From: Leguminivora glycinivorella
Taxonomy: Eukaryota; Arthropoda; Insecta; Lepidoptera; Tortricidae
DNA: 64,000 nucleotides
Assembly: GCF_023078275.1 (NCBI RefSeq)
Contig: NC_062983.1
Location: 13,385,001 to 13,449,000 of the forward strand
Reading direction: 5' to 3'
This document shows positions 46,179-56,260 of this stretch, in pieces; position 1 is the stretch's first letter, and the number at the start of each line of letters is the position of its first letter. A program made the position numbers and the translations under genes. Below the pieces are notes generated by a model. That model searched no databases. It worked only from the letters and a program-made list of their open reading frames with translations, and had not been told where the DNA came from.

Positions 46179-46425
46179 CTGCAAGGGAGTTGTATGCTTG
46201 TCTGCCGCCAAGTAGGATAAAAAGTACTCCTTTTGTTTCAACCTCCACGTAGAAAAAATGTAGATCTTGTCTAGAAGTTTTTATTCGTCAATGAGTTACA
46301 GAAAAAAATCTGTCAAATATGAAGTCTGTCATATGACTAAACTTGATGAAAATCTACAAAATTCTTTGTTTTGTATAAATATTCTTTAACATGTTTTAGT
46401 GAAAAAATTATAAAAAAATACCAAA

Positions 46426-49400
46426 ATGGCAGACGTAAGTACTATATGTCCTCCTCCTTATAGTTCTTTGCTTTGCGTACCCAGGAGCATCTGATCAGCA
46501 TACAAGGTCACTACCGACTAGGCAAGACCGGTCGTCAAAAATATAAGCATTGGTCCTATAGAGAGAGACCCATGCTTCGCAGTAAGGAAGCACGACGAAA
46601 TGTGGTTTGAAGACCTAAAACATAGGAGAAATAAGCGTCGTCGAGCCGGTGACCTTGTTTCGTCTTCAGAGACTCAACATGGTCATATATGCGACTTATG
46701 CGGCAAGAAGTGTCGAGCAGCGATAGGCTTGTACAGTCATAGGTGGAAATGCGTCAGGGCTGCAGTATGGCCAATGATGATAAGGCCTTAACTACTGCGT
46801 ACTCGTAGCAAAAAATAAAATTCGTTATGTCACGACTTGCTAGTGCTAGTCTACAACAGCATCTCTAAGTAGGGTTGATGTTTGAATGAAATGCTGACGT
46901 TCGTTATAATTTCTTAGAACGTAGAATTCGATGAGTGGTGCGACCCTACGAATCCTCGCAAGATCAAGGTCGAAGACATCATAGCAGCCCAAAAACGCAT
47001 TGTCGGGGCTGTCGTGAAAACTCCTTGCACGGTAATTGTTCAAATAATAATTGAATATGTAGGCTTGTTCCTACTCACGAGACCACGGATATTTCCACTT
47101 GCTGCTATTTGACATACACACCTATTTCACAAAGAGCTACCCGGTACAGTACTAAGTGGTAATATTTACCTAGAAAAAACACTTGTTTTTTATTTACTTA
47201 CATGATCTTTCACTTATTTAAGTACTGAAGACTTGTTGTGTAAATCATTTAGGCTCCTAAGTAATTATAGTGGCGGCTATTTGTGGAGTTAAAAAGTATC
47301 TTATTTATCATATCAAACGTCCTCTTTGCAGAAGGCACACATGGGCGAAAGACTAGGCATTGAAATGTATTTAAAACTGGAATTTCTACAATATACTGGA
47401 AGGTAATATTGGATTATAACATTAGATTTTTAACTACGGTTGTTTAGTAGGTATTTTGTTTAGTAGGTACCTACTTAAGAGGTAAAATAAAACCGTTCAG
47501 CTCTGACATTTTTGTTTATAACTAAAGTGACTTAAGTATCAGGGCAGGGGCCCATTTCTCGGTTGTCAATGTCTAATATGACAAGTTGGAAAGAGACTTC
47601 CGCTTGTAACTTGTAACTTTCAGTTTTGAGAAATGGGCCCCAGTGGCCCGTTTCTCGAAAGGTACAAGCCTTGTATTACAAGTGTGTTTCCATGACAACC
47701 CATACGATTTGACAGTTCGCGCACTTGTAATACAAGGCTTGTACCTTTCGAGAAACGGGCCCCAGGTATTGAGAATAATAATTTTTAGCTCTTTCTAGGA
47801 TTTTTCTTTAGAGCACTCCGTGTTTTCTTTTGTTATTTTTGTTTCATTTTTAGTTTCAAAGAGCGCGGTGCACGCAACTCGCTAATGAACCTAACAGACG
47901 AACAGAAGAAAAACGGTGTGATCGCAGCGAGCACCGGCAACCACGGGCTGGCGATGAGCTGGCACTCCACCAACCTCGGCATCCCGTGCATCATCGTCAT
48001 GCCCAAAAACGCCGCTATCGTGAAGCGGGCCAAATGCGAGGTTTACGGCGCTAAGGTCCTACTTCATGGTGTCAACATTGGAGAGGCTAAACGTTTTGCT
48101 ATGGGCATGTCTAAGGAAAAGCATATGATGTATATTAACGGGTAAGAACTAGTACATTATGTATTAAGGGCGGGAAGTGAAGGATTAAGAACGAGGTTGT
48201 TTGAAGCCCGGCGGCGAAGGCGGAGAGCTTTAATAACTCGAATTTGTTATTTTTCAGCCGCCCGTGATATATAAACACAATGTTTTTCAACACACTCGCG
48301 GAGTAATAAATTTTAAACTAAATGTATTGAAATACCTACGCTGACATTTCGAATATTCGTCCGCCATCTTGTAATTTTTGACAGGTCGTGGAAGGCCCTA
48401 TCCAGATATTTACTTTATCGCCCTAGGGCGGTAAAATAGGTCATGACGTATAAGTATGCAGCCATGTAATAACTAGGCTTTTAGGACTTTTTATGGCATA
48501 CCGTAGTTTTAAAATCTGTGGAGTCGCCATATGAAAAATTTTCAAAGTCAAAGTCAAAGTTCAACAGTATGATGTCACATTAAATATAAATATTTATACA
48601 CACTGTCACATCGTCACTGAGTTCATTTTAATCGAACGTAGTTGATTTTATCTTAATAGTAATTTTTTGGTATTATTATATAGGATTATGATAAAATTTA
48701 CTAATAAATAACATTATTAAATTAATTTTTTTTTATTAAGCAGAAACGTCTGCTAACGATTCTAAACATTTTTATATTAAAGGAAAAAATGGAAAAATTT
48801 ACGCTTCCGGCGGGACTTGAACCCGCACCATTTTTGCAATCCGTGCAATAATGCTCTTACCAATTGCAATAACATTATTGGTTAATATTAACTACGTTCG
48901 ATTAAAATTAACTAGGTAACGTTGTGACAGTATGTATAAATACTTATATTTAATATGACATCATACTGTTGGACTTTGACTTTGACTTCGAAAATTTTTC
49001 ATATGTCGACTCCACGGATTTTAGAACCACGGTATGCCATAAAAAGTCCTAAGCCTAGTAATAACACCGTTTACGAGTGAGTGTGATTAAAAATACTTTT
49101 TCTCAAACATGCAACGAAACATTGTCTTTACGTTCCCAAAGAAGTTGGTCTGTGACTTGGAAGTATCGCTTTTATGGCGCAACACCTCGAGAAGTCGCAA
49201 AGGATTTCATATATATTACTTTTCAGGCCTATGCCTTGCAAAGTAAATTTATTTTTATTTTTGTCAACAATGTCATTCATATAGCTGGCTGGTTTGACCA
49301 AAAGCAGATTTTGTTTTTAAAGGTTGGAGCAAAGTGCAATCTAGCATTTAAATACTGTGCCTGTTGACTCTGTACAACTCTCTCAAATGCATGTTTTTTT

Positions 49401-52400
49401 TTATTTACTCATCTCATACCGCAGGACGTGAATTCGGTGTTGTATTGTATCTACTCAAGTATTAAAACTACTTATTACCTTTCAGCTACGATCACCCGAA
49501 CATAGTAGAAGGGCAGGGTACTATCGGGCTGGAGATTGTAGAGCAAATTCCTGAGATAGAAGCGATCCTTGTGCCCGTGGGTGGTGGGAGCCTGTGCGCC
49601 GGCATCGCCACCGCTGCCAAACACCTTAAACCTGACGTCGAAATATATGTAAGTCGACTATAGGAACCATTTTTCAGGCCCATTTTGGGTTTATTTTCCC
49701 AGTTGTGGAGGTAATACTCATTAGATTCTGCCAACCCCGTATTATGGCAGTATGTCCGACTCAGCTTGGCTTGCTTCAGCCGCCTACGGACTCGTTAGCT
49801 GTGTATATCGATTATCGCGTAGGTATATCCTACGTTTTAGTGACAACATTTGCAAATTTCTTTACAGGGTAATGATTACGCCTCTCTGCATATTGTTTAA
49901 TAAACCATGATTGTTTGGGCTCAACTATCTGCATATAATAATGATTATTGTAATTTTACAGGGCATTTGCACTGACAAATGTACCACAATGGTAGAATCT
50001 CTGAAAAATAACGAAAGAACTACCGTGCCCATAGATTCAACTATCGCCGACGGTCTGGGTGTACCTCTCATCGGAGTCAATACATTCCACAGTTTGAAGG
50101 GTCTACTCGATAAAATGGTAATAATTTTACACATTTCACAATATAAGGTAATAAAATGAACACTTGGCCCTTGCTAATCACAAGCAGAGATACTATTTAT
50201 TCTATTTAAATGCCTTGCATACATGTGCATAATATTCAGTCAAACAAATTATGTGATGTGTCTGTAGAAATGTAGAAAACGACATCGAATTCTAAAATTA
50301 TGATTTTTTTTAAATATATAAAGGTCGTAGTAAAAGAGGATTGGGTAGCTCGAGCCATCATGCACATCGTAGAAGAAGAGAGGTAAGTACCTTACTTAAC
50401 TACGAGTAGTTAACACCCGTGGAAAGTACGGATATACAGCCTGGCAAAAAAAGTAGAAATTAAAAAGTGGCATTCCATTTAGCAGTTGGCTAGAACCAAA
50501 TATAAATTAAATTTTCACCACACCACTAGTTGATAAAGGCTCTCTTTGCTATTCTAAAACGGATAGCAAAATTGCATTTTATCCACAAGAGTGCAAAGAA
50601 ATTCATACAAATTTTAACTTGATGTCCAAACCTGGGTGTTGGATTCACGTATAAATGATGATTTTGAATCATAAATGTTAAATAAATTGAGGTTCTTTTT
50701 CATGTTTTACTGTTAATAATTTCATAGTGTTGGTGTGGTGAAAAATTTTGTGTTTGCCTTGAAACTCTCGCAACGCTCAAGATTCCACATTCTGAACCAC
50801 TCTTTCGCTTGCTCGGGTATCGATATTGGCACAACAACTTTGCCCTCTAAAACAAATAACTATTTGCCTTGTAAAACAAATAACTATTGTATGTACGAAA
50901 ATTTATTTTTAGTATATGTTGGCCAAATGTTGGCCAATCATTGGACGCTGACCACTTGACCAGGTACTAGCAATTCACCCCTGGTTTTTCACAAAGAGTA
51001 CTTTAAGCATGAGTACTTAACCCTTAAACCATTTCAACTGTAATTCTTATTGTAGAGATGCGTTTTAACGCGTAACATTATCCAATTATCAACGGTATCA
51101 AATAGTTCTATCTCAATATACCTACATTTCCCCGCGCACGTTTCTTTACCTGTAGAGCTGTTCAAGGCTGGCGTCCTCTTGGCGAAAACGAATCAAGCCG
51201 CGTCGAATCGAGTCCTCCACACATTTACTATGAACCACGAACGGAGAATTCGACGCGTCGCCAGTGGACCCAGTTTCTTAGTAAATGCAGAAGGCGAATT
51301 ATTTAAATTTTATTGGGCGAGCCTAGGGCCTATTGGACACCAGCCTTTAGGGATTATTCGGCCCATTCACACGACACCCATATCTTATCTTATAACACCA
51401 GGTACGTAGTGGAAGGAGCTGGTGCCGTGGCTGTTGCATCTGTCATGGCGGGCCTCTTTCCAAATCTCAAGGGAAAAAAGTTAGTGTTAACCTTTTCCTG
51501 ATAATGGTAACAATGGAAAATTTAACAAGTATGACATTTAGATTTTTAAGGACCTTTCGAACCTTTCGGAAATTATGTAAAAACGAGGTCGATTCTTATG
51601 TAACGATTTGTTTTGGTTTTTAACTGGTTTTGATACGATTAAGAATTATTTCACCTCATTTTGTATGTGTACGAACCAGCGTGAACAAAGTATAGGGTCG
51701 TATCAAAACATGGCTAAATCCGCAGCAAATTATAATATCTGAATCGTATTCCATGTTTAGAATTGATTTGTACCCCAGCCAGGGTGACGTTCGCTTCCAT
51801 TTCCATACGATATTAAAACTTTAATGTCTCTCTAACTAGGTAGGTATTTCACTTAATTTTAGTGCGAATATGACAGTTGCGTTTTATTTGCTAGGGAGCA
51901 TAATTGACTGACATTTGTGCTATTCTCATTATAAGAAGGTACCCCATTATCGCATTGCATTTTACGTTCTACGGTACAGACCCGTAAGTAATGAAAATTG
52001 CAAATAGCCCGTTCCACACAGAGCGAGACACGCCGCGAGGCAATGTGCTCACGCGACAATCGTGCTATTTAGACGTGCCTCGGCCGAGGCAGTGCCCGAG
52101 TTTACTCGGCCTAGCAACCTGCCTCGGCCGAGGCACATTTACATTGGGCGTTTGCCGCGTGAGCGCATTGCCTCGCGGCGTGCCTTGCTTTATGTGGACC
52201 CAGCTATAGGCTAGTTTCCTGTACTTAAAATAAAATATTTTATGCAGTGTACGAAATAAAGCACCACATAATTAGAAGAAGAATATAGACAGTACTTATT
52301 TTTAAACATAATTTATATTTAATAAGTCAAAGAGAAAGATATAAAGTAAATGAATTGACCGTGACGTCACTCCTCAGTATTCCATAGTAATTCCATATTA

Positions 52401-53829
52401 GCAAATCGTTTTGACAGTTCTTAAAAAGAAGCTGATTTGACTAGTAGGAAACTAGCCTATTGACCGATACAATAATGTTGACAGGGTATGCTGCATCTTA
52501 TCGGGAGGCAACATTGACACGTCGATCCTTGCTCGCGCGCTGGAGCGCGGCATGGCTGCCGAAGGTCGTCTGGTCAAAATGAAGGTTATAAACAAATGTT
52601 TTAAATGCTGGGTCCTCTTAATCGCCGTAGTGTGATATCCGAATGTGACAACACAAATCTTCATATACCTAGGTACTTTGATATTTGACTTCGTACTACC
52701 GGTGGCACGCTCGCGAGGAAAAAGGATTAATTTGTAACACAACAGTGTTTGAAGCGCCTGGCATCCGTTGGCTCGTTGTGTGCACGACATTCAAAAAACT
52801 GCGGGGCACCTCTGGTCTGGACTGAAACTAGCCTAGGATCGGGTTAAGTGGCGTATACCTTCGTGTACCGTACACGATAAGTGGCGTGCTCAGCAGTGGG
52901 CGATTAACAGCTGAAATGATGATGATGTTGCTGTTTTCATAGTCAGTAGCATTAGAAATAGCAAGCGCACGAGCAGTTTTAATCGACAGTCTCGTTGCCC
53001 CCAGGTGACCGTGAGCGACCGACCGGGCGGCTTGGCGGAACTCACACAGATGCTGATGACGCTAGGAGTCACCGTGCGAGACTGCGTCCCTGAGCGCGCT
53101 TGGGTCAAGGGAGATGTGTTCAGCGTTGCGGTATACTTTGTTTTACCACTATATTTATTCCCCAAAGGTTTCAAACTAGACTAAGGCACCACCAAGAGGA
53201 TTTGCATATTCCGACGGGTTTTTAATATTCGAATAATTCGGATAATACAAATTATTCGAATAGTCGGATAATTTATAAATGGAACAAAATTAATGTTCCA
53301 AGAAACATAATTTGTAAAACTAGCACAAAAATAATCGTGGAATTGGTAACGGCTGTGAATTGTGATACATGAGTGCCATTAATGTGAAGTTTTCCTATTT
53401 TAATTTTATTGTTTTTTGCATAAATCAGCAAACTATAGAAAACATACCTAGGACTCCTTGATCTTTAGTTTTATAACTAGAATATGCTACTAAGATCTCT
53501 TGTAATAAGTTGGTGCGACAGAGGCCACAGAGCTAATTGCGTATCGTTCACCACGGAGCGGCAACGATTGTATTCTTGGCTAACGGCCTAGAGCGCAACC
53601 AAAGAGATCGTGACCGAACCTTTAAGTAGTTTTTAAACCCTTTCTAAACTTGTTTCAGATGAAACTTATAGTAGAAACAAGAGGGTGGGACCACACGAAA
53701 GAGCTGGTAGAAGCTACCAAAAAGAACTACAAGGAATACTATTTCCATGAAATGAATGAGGGTGACAAGCCAGCCGGTTCCCGTCGCGGGCCCTGCCTCG
53801 CACCACATCCCGTTTGTATGCAGAAGTAA
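46426..53829 (+). CDS. TD-3: threonine dehydratase/serine racemase-like enzyme
   Basis: Eleven exons join in frame to 444 residues: 46426-46434 (MAD), 46918-47031, 47332-47402, 47854-48141, 49486-49648, 49962-50117, 50324-50382, 51402-51479, 52485-52584, 53005-53130, 53659-53829 (TAA). PLP Lys 67 lies in SFKERGARN; STGNHGLAMS, VEGQGTIGLEI, the loop VGGGSLC and ILSGGNID are kept. The Ser inside the glycine loop differs from TD-2 (VGGGGLL). A C-terminal ACT-like domain (VTVSDRPGGLAELTQML) follows. Exon 7 of TD-2 (137 nt) is here split 59+78 by an intron, and the 226-nt exon is split 100+126. It is predicted active on Thr/Ser. The first intron holds a LINE fragment, and intron 4 a 584-bp hAT-like element. 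Confidence 0.92.
46470..46795 (+). mobile_element. LINE 3' fragment with C-terminal zinc finger
   Basis: The plus strand encodes YSYRERPMLRSKEA-like text in broken frames, then WFEDLKHRRNKRRRAGDL and the finger CDLCGKKCRAAIGLYSHRWKC, ending near a short GATGATAAGG tail. This is the usual end of a family of insect LINE RT proteins. It is antisense to nothing and lies in TD-3 intron 1. Confidence 0.6.
47547..47763. mobile_element. Two related MITEs in tandem
   Basis: 47547-47640 runs from GGGGCCCATTTCTC to GAGAAATGGGCCCC. 47645-47763 runs from GGCCCGTTTCTCGAAAGG to CCTTTCGAGAAACGGGCC. Arms of the second exceed 35 bp (TACAAGCCTTGTATTACAAG inside). They share ends and are separated by CAGT, in TD-3 intron 3. 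Confidence 0.8.
48474..49057. mobile_element. 584-bp hAT-like foldback element with long TIRs
   Basis: GTAATAAC is duplicated exactly on both sides (48466-48473 and 49058-49065), an 8-bp duplication as in hAT elements. The terminal inverted repeats begin TAGGCTTTTAGGACTTTTTA / TAAAAAGTCCTAAGCCTA and extend with gaps for about 180 bp, including CAAAGTCAAAGTCAAAG. The centre carries a tRNA-like segment on the minus strand (48790-48875). Confidence 0.85.
48790..48875 (-). other. tRNA-like segment inside the foldback element
   Basis: On the minus strand TTGGTAAGAGCA (A box) and GGGTTCAAGTCCCG (B box) lie 40 bp apart, and GGTGCGGGTTCAAGTCC forms a plausible T arm. The acceptor stem is not clear. 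It may be a captured SINE head or a tRNA pseudogene. Confidence 0.55.
50483..50885 (-). repeat. Dispersed repeat family R1, minus copy
   Basis: Reverse complement of the 54080-54525 copy: TTCACCACACCA, TTTTATCCACAAGAGTGCAAAG, AAACTCTCGCAACGCTCAAG, GCTTGCTCGGGTATCGATATTG, ending AAAACAAATAACTATT. It lies between TD-3 exons 50324-50382 and 51402-51479, the intron that splits ancestral exon 7. Confidence 0.75.
52010..52201. mobile_element. GC-rich palindromic MITE
   Basis: Arms GTTCCACACAGAGCGAGACA... and ...TTGCTTTATGTGGACC pair over about 45 bp (CGCCGCGAGGCAATG inside). The centre has two copies of CCTCGGCCGAGG. It lies in TD-3 intron 8. Confidence 0.75.
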
Positions 53830-54079
53830 CCCGATGGAAAAAACTCAATCTAAAGCGCTGAATTTATACGTCCGGCTCAAAGAGTTCAAAGACACAATAT
53901 TGGGCACTGGCCTTTCTATTACCGATCTACGACTACATATAGTATTTGTTCTTAGATAGAAACTTCTACATTGAGTCCGTCTTTATCCTTATTCTGCCAT
54001 ACCATAATACCTGCATATTCCCTAACGCAAAAACACTTGATTAATTGCAGTGCTGATGTTAGCTTAAGAAGCAAAGGTA
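53830..54079. other. TD-3 3' flank
   Basis: No gene. The 3' UTR and polyadenylation site of TD-3 should be here but no strong AATAAA is seen close to the stop. Confidence 0.35.
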
Positions 54080-54525
54080 ATAAGTTATTTGTTTTACAAG
54101 GGGGCAAAGTTGTTGTTTAACTGCACGTGCCAATATTGATACCCGAGCAAGCGAAAGATTCCAATATTGAACCGCGAGCGTAGCGAGTGGTTCAAAAAGT
54201 GGAATCTTGAGGGTGTCAAGGCAGCACGAAGGTTAAACAAACTTTGCCACCGAGTGAAACACAATTTTTTTCACCACACCGACACGAACAAAATTACTGA
54301 CTATAAAACATCAAACTAAATCCAATCCATTAATTTATCCAATATTTATGAATTCATTTATAGGTAAATTCTACCAGTCAGCTTAAGACATCAAATTAAA
54401 ATTTGTATGAAATTACTTTGCACCCTTGTGGATAAAATGCAATTTTGCTATCTATTTTCGAATAGCAAAGTAAGCCTTTAACAGTTGGTGTGGTGAAAAA
54501 ATATTTCGTTAAATTAAGTAAATCA
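54080..54525 (+). repeat. Dispersed repeat family R1, longest copy
   Basis: This runs from TTATTTGTTTTACAAGGGGG through GATACCCGAGCAAGCG, GGTGTCAAGGCAGCACGAAG, TTTGCCACCGAGTGAAACAC and TTGTGGATAAAATGC to GTTGGTGTGGTGAAAAAATA. It defines the family. Confidence 0.75.
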
Positions 54526-54682
54526 ACATTTTTGTATGTCCTCTTACATAATAATGTCTTTATTTAAAAACAGACTCCATATTGACGTGTAAATAAGCTG
54601 ATTTCAATAAATAAGTTTATTTATACCAAATTGTATTTTATTTTTTATACTTGATAGGATATGATCCTAATTAGGTAGGTAA

Positions 54683-54788
54683 GGCCCACTTGCACCAACC
54701 ACTTAACTCAGGGTTAGTGGGCTGTCAACTGTCAAATTCCATATAAATTGGTGGGTTAACCCTCCATTTTCGTTGGTGCAAGTGGCCC
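54683..54788. mobile_element. 106-bp MITE, TAA target duplication
   Basis: GGCCCACTTGCACCAAC and GTTGGTGCAAGTGGCCC are inverted ends; TAA flanks both sides. Same family as 31734-31848, in opposite orientation. The 3-bp TAA/TAG duplications fit PIF/Harbinger-type MITEs. Confidence 0.85.
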
Positions 54789-55068
54789 TAAGAAATGTAT
54801 TAGGAATCAAACAATTAAGTACTCGTATATCCTAAACACCATATTTATCATTTCTTGAAAACATATTTTTTGAAATTATGAATTAGGTTCTGAAGCACTG
54901 TAGCCTAGCGGTAACTATTACGTGCGACTTTAGTTCCGGAGGTCGCGGGTTCGAACCCCCGCTCGCACCAATGAGTTTTTTGGAATTTATGTGCGAAATG
55001 TAATTTGATATTTGCCAGTCGCTTTTCGGTAAAGGAAAACATCGTGAGGAAACCGGACTAATTCCAAT

Positions 55069-55227
55069 AAGGTCTAGTTTACCCTTCGGGTTGGAAGGTC
55101 AGATGGCAGTCGTTTTAGTAAAAACTAGTGCCTACGCCGTACGCCCGCCGCCACTACGCCGTAGGCACTAGTTTTTACTAAAACGACTGCCATCTGACCT
55201 TCCAACCCGAAGGGTAAACTAGACCTT
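55069..55227. repeat. 159-bp near-perfect palindrome within the SINE
   Basis: The left arm AAGGTCTAGTTTACCCTTCG.. (55069-55137) is the reverse complement of 55159-55227, with a spacer of about 20 bp (CGTACGCCCGCCGCCACTAC). The left arm is normal SINE body; the right arm is its inverted copy. Confidence 0.95.
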
Positions 55228-55229
55228 CC

Positions 55230-55308
55230 AGGTCAGCTTTGACAACTAATCCCAAGATTAGGCGTAGGCCCTACGCCTAATCTTGGGATTAGTTGTCAAA
55301 GCTGACCT
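55230..55308. repeat. 79-bp perfect palindrome within the SINE
   Basis: AGGTCAGCTTTGACAACTAA.. to 55269 is followed at once by its reverse complement ending GTTGTCAAAGCTGACCT, with practically no loop. It is built from the next segment of SINE body (CCAAGATTAGGCGTAGGC). Confidence 0.95.
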
Positions 55309-55388
55309 CAGGCTCCCATGAGCCGTGGAAAATGCCGGGATAACGCAAGGAGGATGAATGAATTAGGTTCTGTCGGATCAGCACGGAT

Positions 55389-55513
55389 AGTATGGTCGCG
55401 ATAAACGATAAAACGGATAAAACGTCAGGCCTTCCTTTTCGCACTTACAAATATTGCGAAAAAGACGGCCTGGCGTTTTATCGTTTATCGACTTTATCGC
55501 GCGACCATGCTTG
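55389..55513. mobile_element. Hairpin MITE after the SINE
   Basis: TATGGTCGCGATAAACGATA.. pairs with ..TATCGTTTATCG and TCGCGCGACCATG. The centre has GTCAGGCC and GGCCTGGC inverted. A relative end occurs at 60236-60280. Confidence 0.75.
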
Positions 55514-56260
55514 CTTGGCAGGAGGATAGAGGTCTTCGTAGAGCATAATTTACAGTCAAGTGAATGCTAATAATTATTTTATTTAAATTATTTACAATTT
55601 GGAATTGAATTCACATCAAATCACAAATCATCTTCGTACTAACTTAGGTAACCTAGAGTTCTAACGAAACGCGGTACAAATTCCTAAAAAACTAGTGCAC
55701 TAGAATGACCTCTCGTTCTGGTCTCGTGCCAGTTTTCCTAGACTCATCCGCACCGCATCACAGGTGGCGCTTGCGTTGCCCCAGCAATGTCCAACGAGTC
55801 GTAATTATGTATTACCAGCAGCCTTAGGAGCAAAATATTATAAATATTCCTAGCAAGGACGATTCTTGATTCCTAGTGAGTATTATATTCTTTGCTTAGC
55901 AGTGTTAGCACATGATTGCCGCGAGATACGAGGTCCAGTCCAAAAGTCTCCGAGAGTCTCTCTATATACTAATAATACTCTTTGGTCTCCGACCCGACAA
56001 ATATGCCCGATAAAAAAGCTAAGGCAGTAGGCACTCTTTGCCTCGACCGTTTTAAGTACTGGTAGGTTAACCTACCAATCCCGTACATTCTTGCAAGCCA
56101 TAAAACCGTGGACGTTATTCTGACATCTGACACAAATAGCCAACAAACAAAACCGTAAACACAAATTATAGACTCCGCTCCGATACAAACATTTCGAAAA
56201 CAATAAAAATTCTAGTGTTTTTATTACCTTACCCTCGACACTTTTACACAAAGAATAAAT
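55514..56260. other. Intergenic before TD-4
   Basis: No exon is seen. GTTAGCACATGATTGCCGCGAG (55906 on) is a broken end of the MITE family at 46044. The TD-4 promoter must lie in the last few hundred bases. Confidence 0.4.

Larger units (their letters stand above)
54893..55357 (+). mobile_element. tRNA-derived SINE with 15-bp target duplication, body palindromised
   Basis: ATGAATTAGGTTCTG is repeated exactly at 54878-54892 and 55358-55372. The head has A box TAGCCTAGCGG and B box GGTTCGAACCC in a tRNA-like fold ending CTCGCACCA. The body AACATCGTGAGGAAACCGG, ACCCTTCGGGTTGG and the tail CGGGATAACGCAAGGAGGAT are the same SINE as 1797-1955. Two inverted duplications (55069-55227 and 55230-55308) have turned the middle of the body into hairpins. 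Confidence 0.92.

Noticed and set aside
54893..54970. tRNA gene
   Set aside because: It has A and B boxes but is the head of a SINE with target duplication and SINE body attached.
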